Part shown: positions 28,206-35,552 of the stretch, one piece after another
How positions within the stretch are numbered: position 1 is the stretch's first letter
How the letters are laid out: the number at the start of each line of letters is the position of its first letter
Source: Nitrospira defluvii
GTDB lineage: Bacteria; Nitrospirota; Nitrospiria; Nitrospirales; Nitrospiraceae
DNA length: 64,000 bases
Reading direction: 5' to 3'
Assembly (NCBI GenBank): GCA_000196815.1
Contig: FP929003.1
Location: forward strand, 1,449,501-1,513,500
Notes under the pieces: model-generated
Told to the model about the DNA's origin: nothing
The model's input: only the letters and a program-made list of their open reading frames with translations
Databases searched by the model: none
Program-made: the position numbers and the translations under genes

Positions 28206-28234
28206 GTGTTCCCCGCGCGAGTGGGGATGAACCG
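28206..28234 (+). CRISPR. Isolated thirtieth CRISPR repeat
   Basis: A perfect copy of the 29-nt array repeat in the same orientation, 604 bp beyond the end of repeat 29. No further repeat follows at the 61-bp period; the sequence after it looks like coding DNA. Confidence 0.95.
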
Positions 28235-28379
28235 GAGTCATTGGCTGATGATCTTAAAGCCGCATTTTTGGATATGGGAGGCGATGCGGTTACTCCTGAA
28301 TGGCTTAGCGAGATCGCATCAAGCCTCGCTAGTGATAAGAAGCTTGCATATGGTTTTATGCTGCAGTGGAAGGCGAAAG
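28235..28379 (+). pseudogene. Start-less coding fragment abutting the last repeat
   Basis: Immediately after repeat 30 one plus frame reads ESLADDLKAAFLDMGGDAV, then TPEWLSEIASSLASDKKL and AYGFMLQWKAKAG with no start codon of its own. It is less GC-rich than the surroundings. The similarity to a genuine protein appears to end near 28375, where the toxin remnant begins in another frame. Source unknown. Confidence 0.45.
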
Positions 28380-28440
28380 CCGGGTCATCTATCGAGTCAT
28401 GCATCGTGGGAAGCGTATCGCTGGAGAGGAGAAGCCATGA
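28370..28440 (+). pseudogene. C-terminal remnant of a RelE/ParE-like toxin gene
   Basis: In the frame ending at TGA 28438-28440 the translation is GESRVIYRVMHRGKRIAGEE-KP. The YRV-x-H-x-GKRI pattern is typical of the last strand and tail of RelE/ParE-type toxins. The frame is closed by TAA at 28336, so at most about 33 codons remain of the roughly 90 expected. It overlaps the antitoxin start by ATGA, as in toxin-first TA operons. The 5' part has been replaced by the fragment next to the CRISPR repeat. Confidence 0.55.
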
Positions 28441-28637
28441 TCACGCTGCATCCAGAGATTCTCGTGAAGGATGGGAAAAAACAGTTTGTGGTGTTGCCGT
28501 ACGAAGAGTTCGTGTTGCTGAAGGAGCGACTGGAAGAAATGGAAGACTTGCTGCAACTCCGCAAAGCGGAAAAAGCGGAGGGCCGGAAACCCACGGTGCC
28601 GCTGGCACGCGCGAAGCGGCAACTGGGTCTGAAGTAA
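28437..28637 (+). CDS. Phd/YefM-like antitoxin (orphan)
   Basis: The 66-residue product MITLHPEILVKDGKKQFVVL, with PYEEFVLLKERLEEMEDLL, matches antitoxins of the prevent-host-death type that pair with RelE/ParE toxins; the C-terminus TVPLARAKRQLGLK is the toxin-wrapping tail type. GGAGAGGAG lies 9-14 bases before ATG 28437. Its toxin gene is reduced to a remnant just upstream, so the antitoxin now appears orphaned. Confidence 0.7.
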   Translation: MITLHPEILVKDGKKQFVVLPYEEFVLLKERLEEMEDLLQLRKAEKAEGRKPTVPLARAKRQLGLK

Positions 28638-28724
28638 GCGCACTCCGGCCTCGGCCGATTCACCCAGGCGAGGGAACGCTCGTGAGCTGTGAGTCGTCAA
28701 GCGGAAGGCGCACGAGGGGTTTTT

Positions 28725-28919
28725 CTAGAGAGAGGCCCTCAACTTCTTGAGGCGTTTCAGATCCTCGATGCTTTGAAGATAGGTCTTGATGGCATCTTCG
28801 ATGTTCTCCAGCGCTTCTTCTTCAGTCTTGCCTTGAGAGACACAGCCTTTTAAGGTCGGACAGGAGACGACATACCCTCCGGCTTCGAAGTCTGGCTCGA
28901 TGACGATGAGGTATTCCAT
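28725..28919 (-). CDS. HicB-like antitoxin family protein (orphan)
   Basis: The 64-residue product MEYLIVIEPDFEAGGYVVSC, with PTLKGCVSQGKTEEEALENIEDAI, is the HicB/UPF0150 partial RNase-H-fold core. GGGAGG precedes ATG 28919. No hicA-like gene (a small dsRBD-type toxin) is adjacent on either side, and the C-terminal DNA-binding domain of full HicB is absent, as in many short orphan members. Confidence 0.75.
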   Translation of the reverse strand: MEYLIVIEPDFEAGGYVVSCPTLKGCVSQGKTEEEALENIEDAIKTYLQSIEDLKRLKKLRASL

Positions 28920-29004
28920 ATGGGGCCTCCCGGTTGCTGGCGATAGACGTGATTCTATACCAGACCGCTTGAGCGATCTCCACGCTGCCTGCCCGCTCTG
29001 CTCC

Positions 29005-29135
29005 CCTAGCCCGCATTATTCATGAGCACTTCTGCTGCAATCGCCGATTCACTGCTACGACGGGCCTTCGGCCGGCGGGCTCGCCACGCGACTCGGCGCT
29101 TTCGCGACGAACCGTCATGAATAATGCGGGCTAGG
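29005..29135. mobile_element. 131-bp MITE-like element with perfect 21-bp inverted ends
   Basis: Left end CCTAGCCCGCATTATTCATG(A) at 29005-29025 is exactly repeated in inverted form at 29115-29135. CTAG is present at both ends and may be a duplicated target site or part of the ends. The interior is GC-rich, holds GGGCC-TTC-GGCC hairpins and has no ORF. Size and structure fit a non-autonomous transposon; the parent insertion sequence is not in the window. The right end supplies the stop codon of hipB (29131-29133). Confidence 0.75.
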
Positions 29136-29331
29136 CCATTCCGAGGCATCTGAAAATCTTCAACGCCGATTCCAGCGTAATGCTCGTTCGTTGCTGCTCA
29201 AACGCATTCACGGTCGGCCCGCTGACGCCCGCGAGGACGGCCAATGTCTTTTGCGTCAATTTCTGTTCCTTGCGCCGCTTTACGGCTTCTTCGACAAGGC
29301 TTTGCCAATCAAGGCGAAGGTTCCGTTCCAT
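29131..29331 (-). CDS. hipB: HipB-like helix-turn-helix antitoxin
   Basis: The 66-residue XRE-family DNA-binding protein from ATG 29331: WQSLVEEAVKRRKEQKLTQK, TLAVLAGVSGPTVNAFEQQR and TSITLESALKIFRCLGMA. It neutralises HipA and represses the operon in known systems. The TAG stop lies in the right inverted repeat of the 131-bp element, so the original C-terminus may have been changed by that insertion. It starts 52 bp inside the 3' end of hipA, i.e. antitoxin second, the reverse of E. coli hipBA. Confidence 0.8.
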   Translation of the reverse strand: MERNLRLDWQSLVEEAVKRRKEQKLTQKTLAVLAGVSGPTVNAFEQQRTSITLESALKIFRCLGMA

Positions 29332-30485
29332 CTTTTTCCCATGAAGGTACTGATGGCATCCCGCAATTCCGCGGGGCCCGTTGTGCATTCGGCAATGGCG
29401 TTCCTGGCCGCTGTCTGCCGCTTTTCAAGTTGGCCGGCGGCCATGGCAATGGCCTGCTTCGATAACCCGAACTCTTCACCCAAACGGATGAGCGTTCGTG
29501 GCTTCATCTCACCGATGGGAATGTGCGCGCTGCCGCCTATGGATAACGCGATGGTGTTGTACCCGTATAACGTCGCCGATACCGCGTCATAGGCTGGTGT
29601 CAGGCGCAGTCCGGCCTCGGTGTGAAACATCGCGAAATTTTTCAGGTGCATATCGGTATTCCCAAGGAGAACGCCGGCAAGAATGCGCAAGTAGAGCCGG
29701 TAGATCTCGGCCGGCAGGCAACCGGGCGTCTGCCGGATGAAATCCGGCATGCTTTTGTGACTGCCTTCGTATTTGGCGTGGGACGGATAGCCGAGCAGCT
29801 GATTGAATTCTTCGAAATGAATGCGTTGTCCGTCGTCGGTTCGGTCGAAGCGTGTGATGATCAGGGCCGGCTCTTCGAATCCGGCAACGTGGCCCATGCG
29901 CAGATCGACAATGTCGTCACCGGGCAGCAACGCCTGCAGCGCCTTCGTGGTCAGATATTCGTTGGCCGTCAGGTCGCCGTGCCGCGACGAGGGAAACTTG
30001 GCGATATGGGTGCTGAGTTCATCCGTTCGCGCGGGACGGAATTGTCCGTCCCGGCGGACCAGGGCCAGTTTCGGCTGAATGCCGGAGAGCGACGCTCTCC
30101 CCGACATGACGGCGATATCCATCGGATCGTCCGGTCGGGCGGCGTCCCGGCGTTCTGGATCGGGATCGATGATGGAGACAGCGCCCGCGCAATCCTGGCC
30201 GAAGGCCAGCAGCAGCTCGAAGCGCGAGACACGACGTTTTCCCAACAGCCGCGTCTGTGCTTCCTCGAGCCAGCCCTCGGCCACCAGATTGTCAAAAAAC
30301 GGCGGTAGTCCGGACTGGCTGATAATGGTGTCCGTCCTCAAGGGCAGCGTATGGGCTATGGAGGGGTGGTGCCCCGCCAGATAATGTTCATCGTAGGTAA
30401 ACGAAATCCGTTCGCCCGGTTCCTGGCGCAGCACGCCCGCGAAGCGATCTTGATAATAGACATTGCCCCAGAGAAGGTTCGCCAT
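29280..30485 (-). CDS. hipA: HipA-family serine/threonine kinase toxin
   Basis: Toxin kinase of the HipA type (E. coli HipA phosphorylates GltX). Visible features: an N-terminal subdomain ending GLPPFFDNLVAEGWLEEAQ, the P-loop-like SLSGIQPKLAL (residues 132-141, with Ser134 at the autophosphorylation position), NTDMHLKNFAM (catalytic Asp278) and LTPAYDAVSA (metal-binding Asp300). Catalytic residues look intact over 401 residues. The start at ATG 30485 (MANLLWG) is chosen because a TATAAT box and a palindrome lie directly upstream. It overlaps hipB by 52 bp. Confidence 0.9.
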   Translation of the reverse strand: MANLLWGNVYYQDRFAGVLRQEPGERISFTYDEHYLAGHHPSIAHTLPLRTDTIISQSGLPPFFDNLVAEGWLEEAQTRLLGKRRVSRFELLLAFGQDCAGAVSIIDPDPERRDAARPDDPMDIAVMSGRASLSGIQPKLALVRRDGQFRPARTDELSTHIAKFPSSRHGDLTANEYLTTKALQALLPGDDIVDLRMGHVAGFEEPALIITRFDRTDDGQRIHFEEFNQLLGYPSHAKYEGSHKSMPDFIRQTPGCLPAEIYRLYLRILAGVLLGNTDMHLKNFAMFHTEAGLRLTPAYDAVSATLYGYNTIALSIGGSAHIPIGEMKPRTLIRLGEEFGLSKQAIAMAAGQLEKRQTAARNAIAECTTGPAELRDAISTFMGKRWNGTFALIGKALSKKP

Positions 30486-30519
30486 GGTAAGTTGAAGTTT
30501 ACCAGGATCTGAGATTATA
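30486..30519 (-). promoter_or_regulatory. Putative hipA promoter and operator
   Basis: On the minus strand a perfect TATAAT (-10) is at 30519-30514, followed by the imperfect palindrome GGTAAACTTCAACTTACC (30503-30486) ending at the hipA ATG. An operator between -10 box and start codon fits autoregulation by HipB. No good -35 box was found. Confidence 0.5.
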
Positions 30520-30635
30520 TCAATTGGTAAAATATAGCTGACCACAATTAGGCGCTATAAGCGATCATGGAAATTATAGTTTACTATCGCGCCCGGTCCT
30601 GCGAGGCGGACGGCATCATGCGGCTTGTGTTCGAG

Positions 30636-30654
30636 GTGTCCCCCGCGCGAGTGG
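30636..30654 (+). repeat. Decayed CRISPR-repeat remnant
   Basis: GTGTCCCCCGCGCGAGTGG matches the first 19 bases of the array repeat at 18 of 19 positions, same orientation, and then diverges. It is 2.4 kb past the last intact repeat and outside any gene. Confidence 0.6.
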
Positions 30655-30773
30655 CGAACAGGTACCTAGAGCCATCGGGGGCAGGCCAGGTGGGGAGGGT
30701 TGTAAGGGTGAGATGAGGCGTTCGGCAGAATGACCCAGGTTTGTATCGTCAGACGATCACGCTGCCTCAACCC

Positions 30774-30923
30774 TCACGGCTCCGCTTCTTCGATGGCTTC
30801 GACCGATTCTCTGAGTGCGGCGACGAACGCCTCCGGCGCGGCTAACGCCTGCTCCGTCAGTTGGAATTCAGACACCAACACACCGTCTTTATCCACCACG
30901 ATCAAACGATAGCCCTGTTTCAC
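30774..30923 (-). CDS. Small acidic hypothetical protein
   Basis: GTG at 30923 is preceded by AAAGGAGG at ideal spacing, giving 49 residues beginning VKQGYRLIVVDKDGVLVSEF and ending in an acidic helix (ALRESVEAIEEAEP). The longer ATG-initiated frame from 30977 ignores this site. No family is recognised; the fold looks like a short beta hairpin plus helix. Confidence 0.5.
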   Translation of the reverse strand: MKQGYRLIVVDKDGVLVSEFQLTEQALAAPEAFVAALRESVEAIEEAEP

Positions 30924-31123
30924 GACGCCTCCTTTCAAGACGAAGTCCGGCTGGTTCCGGATGCGAGAGAATGGCACGAATGTGCCGGGCCATCTTACAG
31001 GAAACCAGCCACCATGCGATCCGCCCCGGCTATAGGATGAATCTTAGGTTTTCTTCGAGCATTGCTGGTAGGATGAGGGGACGTTCCCGATTCATTCTGT
31101 CATCGAGAGAAAGGATACCCAGC

Positions 31124-32155
31124 TTGAATACAACTAAAGTCATGGCCGCATGTCTCGTGTTATCTCTGATCGGGGTGCCGACCGTTTCCTTCGCGAAGGC
31201 GCGGGGTGGATCGGGGGGAGGGTTCTCCAGCGGTTCACGCGGCAGTAGTTCCTCAGGCAGCATGGGCAGTCGCGGCTCGCGCACGTATCAGGACAATGGA
31301 GCCAAGCCGATCGAACAGTCGACGACCGCGCGGCCGTCCACAGCGCCACCCTCTTCTGTCGCATCGGGGCCGGCGGCTCGACCCGCGCCTGCCGCGCAGC
31401 CTTCGTGGATTCAGCGCAATCCCCTGCTGGCGGGTATCGCCGGCGGTCTGGCCGGATCATGGATCGGTCACATGCTATTCGGGGCGACCGACAGCAGCGC
31501 GCGCACGAACGAGGCGGGTGAGCAGGTCGGGGACAACGGTCAGGGCGGAGCGTCCGGCCCGAGCGGGATGTTCATGTTGCTGTTGCTCATGGGAGCGGGG
31601 GCTCTGTTTTTCTATCTGCGCTCGCGTAAGCCTGCGGTGGCGCCTGATTTCTCAGGCATCACGCGGAGCCGCGCGGTGAGTGGCTCACTGTTGGCAGACT
31701 CGCCCGTGTCGACGCTCCGAACGGCCACGATCGATAGCGAGATCACCTCAGCCGACAAGGCGGCCTTTCAGCAATCGCTGACTGACATCCAAACCGCCTG
31801 GGGCCAGCAGGATCTGTCCGCATTGCGTCGACTGGTGACGCCGGAGATGCTGGAGTATTTCAGTACCGGCCTGGCCGAACTGACCAGCCAGGATCAGGCG
31901 AACCGTGTGGAGGATGTGGTGCTGCTCCAAGCTGAAGTTCGGGAGTCGTGGGTTGAAAATACGGTGCAGTATGCGACGGTGAGCCTGCATTGGAGCGCCC
32001 GGGACTATACCGTTTCCTTGTCGAAGGCACCGGGCGATGCCGGGTATCTCATCGAGGGTAGTGCGGAGAAGCCGATCGAGACGACCGAAGTCTGGACCTT
32101 CATGCGCTATCAACACGGCAAGTGGTTGTTGTCTGCGATTCAGCAGGTCGCGTAA
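31124..32155 (+). CDS. Tim44-like domain membrane protein
   Basis: The start is probably TTG 31124 (AAAGGA eight bases upstream) giving the signal peptide MNTTKVMAACLVLSLIGVPT-VSFA; ATG 31142 is an alternative. After a Gly/Ser-rich stretch (KARGGSGGGFSSGSRGSSSS) and a low-complexity linker come a glycine-rich helix (LLAGIAGGLAGSWIGHMLFG) and a second membrane helix (GMFMLLLLMGAGALFFYLRS). Residues about 205-343 are a Tim44-like domain (AFQQSLTDIQTAWGQQDLSA, LRRLVTPEMLEYFSTGL, VWTFMRYQHGKWLLSAIQQV). Bacterial members of this type are of unclear function, probably at the inner membrane. Confidence 0.85.
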   Translation: MNTTKVMAACLVLSLIGVPTVSFAKARGGSGGGFSSGSRGSSSSGSMGSRGSRTYQDNGAKPIEQSTTARPSTAPPSSVASGPAARPAPAAQPSWIQRNPLLAGIAGGLAGSWIGHMLFGATDSSARTNEAGEQVGDNGQGGASGPSGMFMLLLLMGAGALFFYLRSRKPAVAPDFSGITRSRAVSGSLLADSPVSTLRTATIDSEITSADKAAFQQSLTDIQTAWGQQDLSALRRLVTPEMLEYFSTGLAELTSQDQANRVEDVVLLQAEVRESWVENTVQYATVSLHWSARDYTVSLSKAPGDAGYLIEGSAEKPIETTEVWTFMRYQHGKWLLSAIQQVA

Positions 32156-32523
32156 GATTCGGTCGAGCGGTCCCCGGTGGGGACAGCGTGAGAGAGTTGG
32201 ATACGGGGGCGGTCACGCGGGTGGCTGCCCCCGTTCTATTTTCTGCCGCACCGCTTGCTGGTCCGGTCGCACGACCTCCACGTGTTCGGCGTTGCGGGAT
32301 CGCTTCATGGTGACTTCACCTCTTCTTCGGCGAATTTTCATGATCGCCGTTGTACCTTCTCTTTGAACGTGGAGTGGGCGGCCGATTCGGCTGCCTGCAA
32401 GGCTCCCCCACAGCATACAGTCGTCACAGCGACCCTCGCTGCCCTGTCGATCGCTCGCCTCCGCCGCCGGACGCGAGGCTGAAGGGCACGTCTCACGCTG
32501 GACCGGACAAAGGGAAAAAGACC
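32156..32523. other. Intergenic stretch, possible tiny minus-strand ORF
   Basis: No confident gene. A minus-strand frame 32308-32213 (start MKRSRNAEHVEVVRPDQQ, 31 residues) has an AGGTG six bases from its ATG and may encode a small basic protein, but nothing else supports it. Confidence 0.3.
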
Positions 32524-33189
32524 ATGCGGATTGCTCATATCAGCCCGTTTCTGGAACAGGTTTCATCCGAGAGTCAGGACCCGCAGGGCAGGACGATTTT
32601 CCATTTGACGAAGCACTTGACCCGGCTGGGACATGACGTGAGGGTCTTTGCCAGTGGGGACAGCAGAACGGCTTGTGAGTTGGTCCCCGTGGCTCCCCTC
32701 GCCATGCGATCCTATCCTGCGCCGAAACGCCATCTTGCCGAAGCCTTGGCCATGCTGGCATTGGAGAAAGCGCTCGCCACACTGCCGTCTTTCGACCTCA
32801 TCCATCTTCACTCAGGATTGTCGTGTTTGCCCCTGATGCGTCGTAGCCCGATTCCGATCGTCGCGACCGTGTACGAGGCTCTGGACGCTCCCGAAGTGAT
32901 CGGGGTCTATCGTGAATTTAAAGAGTTGGCCTTGATCGCCACGTGCGCAGAGCAACTCACACAGGTGCCTGACTTGAATTGGCAAGCGGTCATTCCCTGC
33001 GTGGACCTGCTGCGGTGGCAGCAGGAGCCGCAGGCTGTGGAAAAGATCGTGCGCGCGCACGAGACGGTCTACGAATGGAGTACGATCGGGATGGGGCTCC
33101 CCGAACGCGTCGCTCCGCACTTGCGGTTCGTCACGAGCGCGAAGGCCAACGCTGCTCAGGAGCGCTCTATCGTCGCGTCGCCCTATTGA
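32524..33189 (+). CDS. GT4-type glycosyltransferase, N-terminal domain only
   Basis: The sequence RIAHISPFLEQVSSESQDPQ, with GRTIFHLTKHLTRLGHDVRVFASGD and FDLIHLHSGLSCLPLMRRSPIPIVATVY, is the acceptor-side Rossmann domain of GT-B glycosyltransferases of family 4. The donor-sugar-binding C-terminal domain with its E-x7-E motif is missing: after about 175 residues the sequence diverges and ends at residue 221. Either a truncated gene or a specialised single-domain protein. AAGGG precedes ATG 32524. The downstream 237 bp contain a hairpin (33197-33228). Confidence 0.65.
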   Translation: MRIAHISPFLEQVSSESQDPQGRTIFHLTKHLTRLGHDVRVFASGDSRTACELVPVAPLAMRSYPAPKRHLAEALAMLALEKALATLPSFDLIHLHSGLSCLPLMRRSPIPIVATVYEALDAPEVIGVYREFKELALIATCAEQLTQVPDLNWQAVIPCVDLLRWQQEPQAVEKIVRAHETVYEWSTIGMGLPERVAPHLRFVTSAKANAAQERSIVASPY

Positions 33190-33196
33190 TGACATC

Positions 33197-33228
33197 GGGC
33201 CGATGAGCCGCTGAACTCTCATCGGTCC
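33197..33228 (+). terminator. Weak terminator-like hairpin
   Basis: GGCCGATGAG pairs with CTCATCGGTCC (one bulge) around a 10-nt loop, just after the glycosyltransferase stop. There is no T-run, so it may only be an mRNA 3'-end structure. Confidence 0.3.
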
Positions 33229-33426
33229 GTCAGTAACATCTGCGTTCCCGATTCCAGCTTCCTGACGCCCGTTCACGCGTCCGCGCGTCTCCTCTTTCTC
33301 TCCCTCCTCGCTGATCGAATCGAGGCGGGCTCATGTATTAGTATGATGACGATAGGCCCGGCCACGGGAACATCGCAGGCTACTGATTTCTTCACCCTTC
33401 GATCGTTCGATGGAGCATGTATCGGT

Positions 33427-34110
33427 ATGCGCATTCTTCTCGTAGAAGATGATGCTGACCTGGCGCAATTCATCCGAAAGGGCTTGAAGGAAGAGCGCTA
33501 TGCGGTGGATGTCGCGTCCAACGGCGAGCAGGGGTTCGAGCTCGGCATCGCGAATCCGTACGATCTCATCATCCTGGACATCATGCTGCCAGTGCTCGAT
33601 GGCCTGTCACTGTGTCGTCGTTTGCGCAGCACAGGCGTGACGGCGCCGGTCTTGCTGTTGACCGCACGCGATACGGTGCAGGACAAGGTGTCAGGCTTAG
33701 ACTTGGGGGCCGATGATTATTTGACAAAGCCGTTTGCCTTCGCAGAACTCCTCGCGAGGGCGAGAGCCCTGTTGCGGCGGGGCGGGCCTCAACTGCAGGC
33801 CCGGCTGACGGCTGCCGACCTGGAGCTGGATCCGGCGACTCACCGGGTGTGCAGGGGCGGCAATGAAATCGCACTGACGAACAAGGAGTACGCGTTGCTC
33901 GAATTTCTCTTGCGGAACAAGAATCGTGTGCTGACCAGGACCGCCATCATCGAGCATGTGTGGGATATCAGTTATGACCCCATGACGAATATCGTGGATG
34001 CGCACATCCGGTCGTTGCGGGCGAAGATGGATCGCGACTTTTCCCCCGCGTTGATCACCACCGTGCGGGGGGCCGGCTATATGCTGGAAGATGAGGAAGC
34101 CGGACGATGA
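33427..34110 (+). CDS. OmpR/PhoB-family response regulator
   Basis: Receiver domain (1-115) with MRILLVEDDADLAQF (acid pair), LIILDIMLPVLDGL (phospho-Asp51) and LTKPFAF (Lys), followed by an OmpR winged helix (about 130-225) with LTNKEYALLEFLLRNKNRVL and IVDAHIRSLRAKMDR...TVRGAGYML. It resembles CusR/QseB-type regulators of heavy-metal or envelope stress, but the signal is not shown. The stop overlaps the kinase ATG (ATGA), so the pair is an operon. Confidence 0.93.
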   Translation: MRILLVEDDADLAQFIRKGLKEERYAVDVASNGEQGFELGIANPYDLIILDIMLPVLDGLSLCRRLRSTGVTAPVLLLTARDTVQDKVSGLDLGADDYLTKPFAFAELLARARALLRRGGPQLQARLTAADLELDPATHRVCRGGNEIALTNKEYALLEFLLRNKNRVLTRTAIIEHVWDISYDPMTNIVDAHIRSLRAKMDRDFSPALITTVRGAGYMLEDEEAGR

Positions 34111-35552
34111 ATTCGCTGGGACGCCTGATCCGCCGGACGGCGCTGATCCTGATGGGCGGGTTGCTCCTCGGGTTTTCGGCGTTGATCTATGTCGGCGGCG
34201 ACACGCTGTTGAGCCGCTATGTCGATGGGCGTCTGCTTGAACTTGCGGAAACATTGGGCCGCATTATCGAACAGCGTCCGGATGTGATTCGCGGGGCGGC
34301 TGACGAGCTGGTCGTCTTGGGGGAGAAGGGCCGCAGCCAGGAAGAGCAACATGAACTCCGGGAGGCCGCGCATAGCGTCCGGATCTTGTCGATCGACGGA
34401 CAACTGCTGTGGAAGGGGTCCGATGTGGTTCCTCGGCCTCCCGTGTCGGCCTCCCTCCTCGAACAGGTCAAGCAGGGCCAGACCGTCTTCGATATGGTGC
34501 AGCTGCGCGAGGGCTCCCCTGTGCGGCGCGTCTCGATCCCTGTGCCCAGGCGCGGCCAGGTCCGGTATATGTTGCAGGCGGAGGAGTCGCTTCACTTTTC
34601 GAAGGAAACCCTCAAGGGGCTCGCGATTCTGCTGGCGCTCGGGTCGGGCCTCGTCATCCTCGTGGCCTGGGCCGGCAGCGCATGGATCGCGCGAACGGTT
34701 CTGACGCCGATCGGTCTTTTGAGCCGGCGGGCGGAAACCATGTCGGAAGCCGACCTGGGCGAGCGATTGTCTCTCGATTCTCCGTTTCAAGAGTTCCACC
34801 GGTTGACACACACCTTTAACGCCATGATGGACCGGTTCCAGAAAAGCTGTGAGAGCCAGCGCCGGTTTGTCGATTACGCCGCCCACGAAATGCAGACGCC
34901 GCTGACCGTGTTGCAGGGGAACCTGGAAGTCACGCTTCAAAAGGCCAGATCCACGGAGGAATATCGTGAGGCGCTCATCGGGAACCTGGAACAGGTAGAG
35001 AAGCTGATCGCACTGGCTCGGTCGCTGCTCACGCTCACGAAGGTGACGGGCGATCGGCCTCCGCTGCACCTCGCTCCCGTCGAACTGGAACCCCTGCTTC
35101 AGGAGCTGATCATCGAGCTGAAGCTACTGGCCGATGACCGCCGGATCTCACTCGCCCTCGAGGTGGTGCCCGTGCCTACGATTTCGGCGGACGCGCAGTG
35201 GTTGAAACAGGCGTTGATCAATCTGCTGGATAATAGTCTGAAGTATACGCCGCCCGGCGGCTCGGTCACGGTTCGTCTTCGCCGTTCCGATGGATCGCTT
35301 GAGATTGCGGTCCGGGACACAGGCCCGGGAATCGAGGCGGAACATGTGCCGTTCCTCTTCGATCGGTTCTATCGGGCGGACAAGGCCAGGGCACGGGAGT
35401 CCGGAGGGACAGGCTTAGGGCTGGCTATTGTCAAGGGTATTGTCGAGGCGCACGGGGGCACGGTCGCCGTCGACACGCAGCCTGGAAAAGGGTCTGAATT
35501 TACGATCCGCTTGCCCCTTGGCCGCGCTCCTGAAGGCCATCCATCGAACTAA
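34107..35552 (+). CDS. Sensor histidine kinase, HAMP-type
   Basis: Membrane sensor paired with the regulator just upstream. First helix at about 8-30, a periplasmic domain of about 130 residues, second helix at about 170-192 (LKGLAILLALGSGLVILVAW), then HAMP (about 193-245), HisKA with FVDYAAHEMQTPLTVLQGN (H box), and a HATPase with LINLLDNSLKYTPPGG (N box), AVRDTGPGIEAE (G1) and GGTGLGLAIVKGIVEAHGG (G2). The H box has EMQTP instead of ELRTP, common in CusS-like kinases. Full length 481 residues; its end overlaps the convergent gene at 35549 by 4 bp. Confidence 0.93.
   Translation: MNSLGRLIRRTALILMGGLLLGFSALIYVGGDTLLSRYVDGRLLELAETLGRIIEQRPDVIRGAADELVVLGEKGRSQEEQHELREAAHSVRILSIDGQLLWKGSDVVPRPPVSASLLEQVKQGQTVFDMVQLREGSPVRRVSIPVPRRGQVRYMLQAEESLHFSKETLKGLAILLALGSGLVILVAWAGSAWIARTVLTPIGLLSRRAETMSEADLGERLSLDSPFQEFHRLTHTFNAMMDRFQKSCESQRRFVDYAAHEMQTPLTVLQGNLEVTLQKARSTEEYREALIGNLEQVEKLIALARSLLTLTKVTGDRPPLHLAPVELEPLLQELIIELKLLADDRRISLALEVVPVPTISADAQWLKQALINLLDNSLKYTPPGGSVTVRLRRSDGSLEIAVRDTGPGIEAEHVPFLFDRFYRADKARARESGGTGLGLAIVKGIVEAHGGTVAVDTQPGKGSEFTIRLPLGRAPEGHPSN

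Noticed and set aside
34077-35069. 330-residue minus-strand ORF
   Set aside because: Antisense shadow of the histidine kinase, whose motifs are all intact on the plus strand.
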